Shown here piece by piece: positions 57,701-64,000 of a DNA stretch of 64,000 nucleotides. A program made the translations under genes and the position numbers. Source of the stretch: Ustulina deusta (lineage: Eukaryota; Ascomycota; Sordariomycetes; Xylariales; Xylariaceae); the NCBI GenBank assembly GCA_023159155.1, contig JAJNNX010000002.1:2108001-2172000 (forward strand), in the 5' to 3' direction. The first letter of the stretch is position 1. Each line of letters opens with the position of its first letter. The notes beneath the pieces were generated by a model. The model was given only the letters and a program-made list of their open reading frames with translations. It was not told the DNA's origin and did not search any database.

Positions 57701-58846
57701 CAGGCAAAGCGAAACGAGGATGCATTCATGGTTGATATGGAAGGCCCCGCTAGCGCGACTCCTTTGAGACGATCCAGCTCAAACGCCAAGAAGGGTATCT
57801 CTGGTCTTTTTGGTGGCTTCATGTCCTCAAATCCTCGCTCCGAACCCCGTCCTGAGCCCCGTCCTGAGCCCCGTCCCGAGCCCCGTCCCGAACCCCGCCG
57901 TCGAAGTACATATCACGCTACCGACGAGGAGGGGAGACCCGATAAGAGAGCAAGGCGCACACGAGGAATGAGTAACGTAGAGCCCGAAATCGACGCTGAC
58001 CGCGAGGCCCGGCGCGCCGCTCGCCGAGCACTGAAGGAACAAGAACGTTCTGAAGAATATCGGCGTGCAAAAGACGCTCGTCGAGAGAGGCGTAGGCGTC
58101 AAGAAGAGGATGAGGAAGACGCTCGTAGGCAAGAAGAGCGAGAAGCTCGAAGGGCGGAGCGCAGGGCTGCACGAGAGCGTGAAGCGCAGCGACTCGCAAA
58201 CGAAGAGGCTGATGCGAAAGAAGCTGAGAGGGCAGAACGTCGGCGTCGCCGCAGACTCGAAAAAGAAGCCGCAGCTGCTGAGGAGGCAGAGGCGGAAGCT
58301 CGTCGGGCTGCCCGAGCCGACAGACGACGTATGCGACATAGGGAAGAATCAGAAGATGAAGAGCACCGACGGAGACGTGAAGCTAGACGGGCTGAAAAAG
58401 CCAGTCACAACCGGCCTGCACCCATGGGTGATTATGTGTATCCTCGGGAAAGGTCTTCGAGGCACACAGACGACGAACGTAGCAAGAGAAGGACACCAAA
58501 TTGGCCACACTCAGGCACAAGCTCGTGGGTGAAAGAGCATTCAGATGCGGGCCCACCCCCGGAGGACGGGCTAATGACCGATGCCCCTCCGGCCACGGAT
58601 GACGAGGAGGCCCGACGTGCCGCTCGGCGAGCTGCGCGTCGGCGGGAGAGATCTGACGACGTGAAGGGAGAGTACGAGGATGACCAGAGACGAAGGCGTG
58701 CACGACGGGAAGAGCGTGAGCGCCGAGAGCGCCGTATGGGCGGGTCAGATGGTAGCGGGGAAAAGGCGCAGCAGGCACAGCGCGAATCGTTATTCATGGA
58801 TACGACGCCCCGGAGTAGCTGGTGGAGGAAGCTTACGGGGTCATGA
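51742..58846 (+). CDS. giant low-complexity repeat protein (WG/Lys repeats, coiled coil)
   Basis: The main exon is open from 52139 to the stop at 58844-58846 (2235 residues). It has no early ATG, so an upstream exon is needed. One model, join(51742..51915, 52139..58846), uses a GTGAGC donor, a GCTAATA branch and an ATTAG acceptor and gives 2293 residues; the first exon is uncertain. The parts, in order: about ten degenerate repeats of the form D-x-W-G-x-x-G-x-K-K-K-K (52660-54110) with a Pro-Glu run between; five Lys-rich plus AREAEE coiled-coil modules (54277-55800); three EQADEILSG units (55815-56275); a Pro-rich disordered part; RPEP repeats (57837-57895); an Arg/Glu-rich helix (57990-58400); and a final SSWWRKLTGS. 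It resembles large disordered fungal proteins of unknown role. No membrane segment or signal peptide is visible in the main exon. Confidence 0.72.
54277..55800 (+). repeat. five tandem coding modules, Lys-rich plus AREAEE coiled coil
   Basis: Each module has a basic segment of the form LKxxKxKKKxxKKDQxRxDELxEKINA, then 30-80 residues of AAREAEE-type hexapeptides. Modules begin near 54277, 54490, 54790, 55137 and 55465. The hexapeptide number differs from copy to copy, as expected from unequal recombination. Confidence 0.8.
55815..56275 (+). repeat. three tandem coding repeats ending EQADEILSG
   Basis: Three units of 44-54 codons: Ser/Lys-rich (KSSKSDDKKS...), Lys/Asp-rich (KEKKKDD), then DLTxEQADEILSGxAxPKK. 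A stretch of over 20 bases around GAACAGGCTGATGAGATTCT is identical in all three, which indicates recent duplication. Confidence 0.85.
57837..57895 (+). repeat. CCTGAGCCCCGT 12-bp tandem repeat (Pro-Glu-Pro-Arg)
   Basis: About five copies of a 12-bp unit encoding PEPR, inside the giant protein just before an Arg-rich segment. Confidence 0.85.
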
Positions 58847-60006
58847 GACCTGCCTGGCGCAATCTTGCGGCGCGCAATTTAGTCGTTTATAATAGGCAAG
58901 GAGGACATGTTTTTGCTCAGCGTGTGTATTATGTTTCTTGGGACTGGACTGCATATATATACCCCTTTCGACATATTTTTGCGGCGTGCTAGCATTAGGC
59001 AGGCTGCGTAGACAGTCCTCTGTTGTGTACTACACTGTTGTCTGTTGGAGATAAGAGGTGGGTATCTAGACAACAACATGGATGGCCTAGGTTCAATCCA
59101 TTGTTTTGAGTTGCATTTGTGGGTTTGTGGTGTATCGGATTTATATGTGCGTGTCTGTGGTGTGGCAAGGATGAGGGAGGGAAAGCAACTAGGATGATGG
59201 AATCGCCCATAGAGGTGAAGCTAGCAGCAGTGTCTTGTTGTGCCTGGACAATGGCATTTTATACCCCTTGAGAATTGGGAATCAGAGCGATGAATAGACA
59301 GACTCAACTATACTTATTCAGTTGGCCCGTTTCTCTCACCAACCTTGACGTGATGTGATATGAGCCAGCTCTCCATACTCTCTATATGCTGTGTTAACTC
59401 TAAGGTGCGTGCATGCCTGATCGGTTGTACATCATATCAGCAAATAGGTGAGATGGTCTTGTAGACGCAGGCAACCGCACAAGTATACAGTACACAAGCT
59501 ATGACAACAACACACATGATAATATTCCAACAGGCATTTGGGAGGGTTAGAATATATGAATTATGATTTTCACCTGTAGTGTATAGGAAAAGCCTGTGAG
59601 CCTCGGTATGTATTCCCGTCACGACTAGAGGTAACCCATGCTTATATATCTTGTTTGGCAGTAACTTCACTTTGGAGTTGTACACGATCTACCCAGACTA
59701 TCTCACAGAATTTCAGCTACATGCGTTCTGTTGTACAGACATGTGGGAATGTCTTCCTCATTCGTAGTTGCGCGAAGGAGAAGCCTATCTGCCACCTCTA
59801 ACAAGATTATTTGCGCATCTGCCTGTCTGCCGAACACAAACCAAGCCCATAATGCAAACAACCGGCGAAGAGAAGGATCGGTAGGTGTAAGTGCTTAGGC
59901 GTAGGCGTAGGCGGGTAGGTCACACGCGTGCCCGCGCAAACAACGAAGCAACCCAGTGCCAACCATCCCTAGACAAGTAACAATACAAAGCAGAATCTGC
60001 AACAAA
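58847..60006. other. intergenic between giant gene and tRNA
   Basis: 3' flank of the giant gene. No gene seen. GTAGG(T/C)-rich DNA occurs at 59880-59925. Confidence 0.5.
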
Positions 60007-60094
60007 GCTCCAGTAGAGTAGTAGTTAACTCATTTCCCTCCCATTCCCAAGGGCAAGGAAGGAAAGGACCCGGGTGCAAATCCCGGCTGGTGCA
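60007..60094 (+). tRNA. tRNA-Gly(CCC) with 16-nt intron
   Basis: A full cloverleaf can be drawn. Acceptor GCTCCAG (60007-60013) pairs with CTGGTGC (60087-60093), with one T-T mismatch; discriminator A is at 60094. The D stem is GAGT/ACTC with an 8-nt loop. The anticodon stem is TTTCC/GGAAA; the loop C-T-CCC-A carries anticodon CCC at 60040-60042. The intron is 60044-60059, one base 3' of the anticodon, which is the standard place. The variable loop has 4 nt. The T stem is CCGGG/CCCGG with loop TGCAAAT. A T6 run at about 60108 suits a Pol III terminator. Odd points are G instead of T at position 55 and the acceptor mismatch, so a slightly decayed copy is possible. Confidence 0.72.
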
Positions 60095-63000
60095 TATTCG
60101 CTTCATTTTTTCGTCTTTTTATTTAATATACCCTCCCCCATCCCTTCTGCTCACTTTTTGCTCATATTTCACCTTGAAAATTTGTTTGAGATGCCCAATA
60201 TATATCTGTATCTACACACCTACGTAACTATTTCTCTTTCAACCCGCTAAGCCTGGTGGAAATGATATTTCTCGCCTGAGATGGCCGCGGCTGGACACGG
60301 TTTGCGTTGTTCTCCGTCGATTGAACGGAATCTTGAGGAAGTTTTGGCATTGAGCTCTTTTTCCCTCGATTGGATGCTACTCTTGCTCCGAAATGATCAT
60401 TCAACACTCATATTATTACTGTCTTGGTAATACGATGTTCCTTGTACCATCAATTATCCTGCGTGGACAAATACCTCCCTAGGCTATCAACTTACTGCTA
60501 GCTCCCCTTCACATCCAACTGGCCCATCATATCCTTGCTTCTCCTTTCCGAGGTCAATCCTAAGAACAGTAGCGTCTAGTCAGCCACGCTCATCTTTAAC
60601 AAGAAGGCTAAATTTATCCAGCAGTCAAAAAGAAAGATGCCTTGTTCCTTTGTTTTTCCACTCTATGCTCAAAGCTGGGCCTACTTATGACAAAGCAGCC
60701 GCAAAGCGGGTATATAAACCCCAGAAATATCACGCTCCTCGCGAATACCTACTTACTATACGAGACGTTGGCAACCAAATAAGACTAACTTCAACCTGAG
60801 CTCATATGACTAGGTAGGATTGTGGGATTTTGTTGGGGGTACAATCAAGGCCAGGGGGAGAACCCACCCAAGGGATAGAATATGTGCTATTGGGAAAACA
60901 AGCGCACAATCTGTGAAATTTGTGCCGCTTCTATCTCGGCCAAGACTAGAATCAGACACAGATGCTTCGATGTAATCAAGTCACGCGCGAGATTCGGTAA
61001 ATGTGGGCGCAAGGACGGACCTTACAACACGCTGGTTAAACAGGGAAGATGCAAGGCGTGTTAGGAGACTTGAAACGAAATCTGCTTTGGGGGGAAAGAC
61101 AGCGCGTAGGAGAGTAGGTTACCTAGGTAATCGAGTACGACTACAACGAATAAGATATGATGAGTATTCCAGATCGTATTTCATGCGTCTGTGGCCAGTG
61201 CTGACCCTTGCTATATTTCCCTCCCCGCCAATTTACAGAGGGATAAGCTATTTAAATAGTGGTGAAAACTGAATATGAAAAATATATTCTTCAGCCAGGT
61301 ATTATCGAAACCCTATTCAAGTTATGCATCATGCCATAACCCGTCACTCATACTTTCTTCCCCCAATCGCCAAAGTACCTGGGGGGCATGATTAGTTATT
61401 ATAACCATATATGAGTATTCATAGACTAACATTAATATACTTCTTATATCTCGGTCAGAACGTATTCACTGCTGTTTTAACACGCCTAGCACCGACGTTA
61501 TTCAAAGATGACTGGAGTGCAGGAGCTGTGGGAGTGAAAACAAGCAACAACACAACAGGTACTGCCCACCACCTCAGCAGCTGGGACCTCCTTTGAACCC
61601 CCTTTTCCTGCCATTTCCCTTTACTGGAGGCGTGGTTCCTGTCGAGTGGATTTCTGCCAGGAATATATATCAGATCTACCCTATGGGAGTCGATGTAGTG
61701 GGATTATGTCTATATAAATGGGTGACGCCCCCTACATATCTGGGAGGTTCAGGAATCAATTGACTACTCTATTGAGCTATACCTACTACCTACCTACTTC
61801 CTGACTGCAGATATGTCTGTCTATTCACTCTGGAACCCCTATTTCCTGACAATTCCGTGATTTCCGGGAGCAGAAGATGGACGTTGAGATGGATAATAGG
61901 GGCAGAGGGTGGCCAGTCTCTTTTTTCAACAAATCGCATGCTCTTTCATGTACTGGGTACCGAAGATGGATAAATACTATTTTATTACACAATGTATTGT
62001 TGGTACCAAACCTTATACACTGGAGAGATATATAAGCATCACATCGCGAGACGGGTTCTGATATGGTATTCTGGGGTATAGGCTTGGCTCTTCAACATAG
62101 GTATTCCCCAGCGAGCTGAAAACCCAAGGCTAAAGAGGTTGTTACAGGTGATTTGAACAGAGACCTGCCTGCCTATCTCGGTGAGGCTGATCTGATTTTA
62201 GAATGTTTCGAGCACTGGGCGGTTAAATCCCTGTAGATAGCGAGCGGACATAAGGGTCACATAGAGCCTCATTCCCTTTTTGGGGGGGTTAGAGAAGACT
62301 GGCGATACTACATACGAGACGGCACAATATGGAGCGGACTGGTCTTTGTAGCTTGAGTCTAGGCAACGACAGTCCTTTTTTCTGTAGGTCGACCGAAACG
62401 AAACTATACCGCGCCGAAACTTGCTGTGACGAATGCCGACCGAATATGGCCATTGCAATTTACCGGCTTCGCTCAGTAAGTGACGCCGACGTTGACATAA
62501 TCTGGCATCCCTTCGGTTGGATCATCACCTCCCTCCGCCGCCGAGCTTAGATTCGCTAGAGACTTACCCAGTCTATTATTACGGCTCGGCAGTGATATAG
62601 GTATTACCTACGGTAACCTAATGCCGGATATAGAAACTCGTTTCAGCGATGTTGAAATGGTTTAGCATAATACAAGCATGTGCTACTTACTACCTAAGTA
62701 ATGTGCCACATACGGCGAGCGACAAAGAGCCGTTAATAGGTCTCTCCCAGGTTTTATACCCTGAAATCGGCTGTCAGTGACTTATCTACATAGTCCAACC
62801 ACATGTACAGGTACTGTTGTCCAGGGGTGGGTGTATAGACGACGTCTTCTCTCCATGCTCCTTTAATATACTGTATTCAGATCAAAGTCTGAGAGACCGT
62901 AAATGAGATGTGAAGCTCATGATTCATTCAAGCAGGGCTCAACAATATCCCAAAAGGTATATTCATAATGTTGGTATCGATTAATAGTAGTCCAACCATC

Positions 63001-63544
63001 CATTTCCCGTTTGTTGGCAATCCAGCCCAGTCTTTAAAATTCGACACTGCGATGCTCGACGGGGCCTGATGACCCCTCGCTTAAAACCAATTCGTTCAAA
63101 TACCGCAACGCCCGATACAGGACCATATTACAGTGTGATCTATGATCGTGGCGATCCAATGCCACGATCCCAACATATCGCCAACCAACCCTTTTCAGGT
63201 GTCGAGGAATTCGAGATCAGCTATCATGGAGGCTAGAGGAAACCTCGCCTGGTAAAACCGATTCCTTTTAATGATCCTGGTATACTTGCTCCTAGGAAAC
63301 GCCATTTCCCCATCCGCCATCCTCGAATTTAAACAAAAAAAAAAACAAGCCATCCCCTCGATATCGTTAAGAGATGATTTCGTAGCGCATTTTTCAGGTC
63401 AATAAAAATATAGTATAACGCTGTACCGGGTAGAATGTGGCCGAATTCATGGTGCTAGGGGCTTAGGTCAAAAAGGTTGCCATGGGGATGCCCTATAGTA
63501 CAGGATTTCGGAGGTTGAGAGGAGCCAATATAGAATATGTTTCC
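60095..63544. other. 3.4-kb region, mostly non-coding
   Basis: Apart from the small Cys-rich frame at 60882-61064, no gene is supported. It contains AT-rich DNA and many TAGGTA-type motifs (for example 61780-61800 and 62590-62700). Confidence 0.45.
60882..61064 (+). CDS. short Cys-rich ORF, possible fragment of a fungal MCY-type protein
   Basis: 60 codons, ATG at 60882, starting MCYWENKRTICEIC and ending GRCKAC. Small fungal proteins starting MCY and ending in a CxxC motif form a loose family of unknown function. The spacing here fits: six Cys, basic middle. No introns or partner exons were found. It may be a genuine tiny gene or a remnant. Confidence 0.3.
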   Translation: MCYWENKRTICEICAASISAKTRIRHRCFDVIKSRARFGKCGRKDGPYNTLVKQGRCKAC

Positions 63545-64000
63545 CTACTCTTGTTCTGTGTCGCTTCCCTCATCCCCGGAACTGTCGAGAGGGCCGTACT
63601 TCGCCTTGTACCTTTCAAGCTCGGCCATCTGTCTGGTGACGTGGTCGAGTATGGCTGTCATCGGTCCACGGAGATCTTCAAGTTGTTTGATAGGACCGCC
63701 ACCCATAGCAGTGTGCCGAAGAGCTAAGGTCGAGACACAAGTCTGTAAGAACTAGTCAGCAAATTGTCACGGTTATATGGGAATGGACATCTTACCTCGA
63801 TGCGGCTCACTTGGTGCTCCATGAAATTGAATAGAAAACGGTCTGTGACCTCGCCACCACGCTGCTTCATACGCTCGAGGAGCTCGGTTTCAGGAGGCTG
63901 CAAGCCTCTTCCTGACATCTCTTCTAGAGAGCTACAAAGCATCTCTAGGTGCAGACTAATTTTCCATAGGGACCAAATCATCTCTGGATCGATGCCAAGT
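63545..64000 (-). CDS. hypothetical protein, two exons, 5' end outside window
   Basis: Model complement(63545..63742, 63796..>64000). The 53-nt intron (GTAAGA donor, CTGACTAG branch region, TTACAG acceptor) joins VSRIE to TCVSTLALRH in frame. The visible 133 residues are helical. The first exon has SLEEMSGRGLQPPETELLERMKQ. The second has GPIKQLEDLRGPMTAILDHV and ends in an acidic tail, SSGDEGSDTEQE. No domain recognised. The start lies beyond the right edge. Confidence 0.65.

Noticed and set aside
52323..58797. Many long minus-strand ORFs, Ser/Ala/Phe-rich, opposite the giant gene
   Set aside because: They are antisense readings of GAA/GAG/AAG-rich repeats, and their composition follows from the repeat codons.

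Overview
The window is nuclear DNA of a filamentous ascomycete (Pezizomycotina, probably Sordariomycetes; Xylariales-like is only a guess). The evidence is the presence of 50-120 nt GT-AG introns with CTAAC or CTGAC branch points, a calcineurin-responsive Crz1-type factor, HET, HeLo and NACHT genes, one relic bearing repeat-induced point mutation (RIP), and an intron-containing nuclear tRNA gene. No bacterial, plasmid or CRISPR feature was seen.

Layout. 1-8 kb is ordinary chromosome: the 3' part of UTP18, a small conserved gene with one intron, a 1012-residue fungal protein, and a small secreted cysteine-rich protein. 8-33 kb is an accessory, relic-rich island. It holds a broken protein-kinase-like gene, an NLR N-terminal fragment, an intact HET-domain gene, TPR/CHAT and DUF6594 fragments, a 206-bp inverted-repeat element, a zinc-ribbon gene, a second kinase-like fragment and a RIP-mutated dynamin fragment. 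It also holds a three-exon gene with a possible PD-(D/E)XK nuclease core. At its centre (23.7-29.1 kb) are two divergent genes: a NACHT-ankyrin NLR with a short amyloid-like motif near its N-terminus, and a HeLo-domain protein with two related motifs at its C-terminus. This is the architecture of the HET-S/NWD2 amyloid signalling system, in which an NLR templates the fold that activates a membrane-damaging HeLo protein. From 29 to 33.6 kb no gene could be supported.

33.6-47 kb is mixed accessory and core: an HSL-family alpha/beta hydrolase, a second small secreted cysteine-rich protein, Crz1, a ToxD-like enoyl reductase, a small mitochondrial membrane protein and a DUF7053-like protein. 51.7-58.8 kb holds a giant (about 2290 residues) low-complexity protein built from several repeat classes. 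A tRNA-Gly(CCC) gene with a 16-nt intron lies at 60.0 kb, and a 5'-truncated two-exon gene runs off the right edge.

Splice models were built by eye from donor, branch and acceptor sequences plus reading-frame continuity. No transcript or database evidence was available. Family names rest on recognised motifs.
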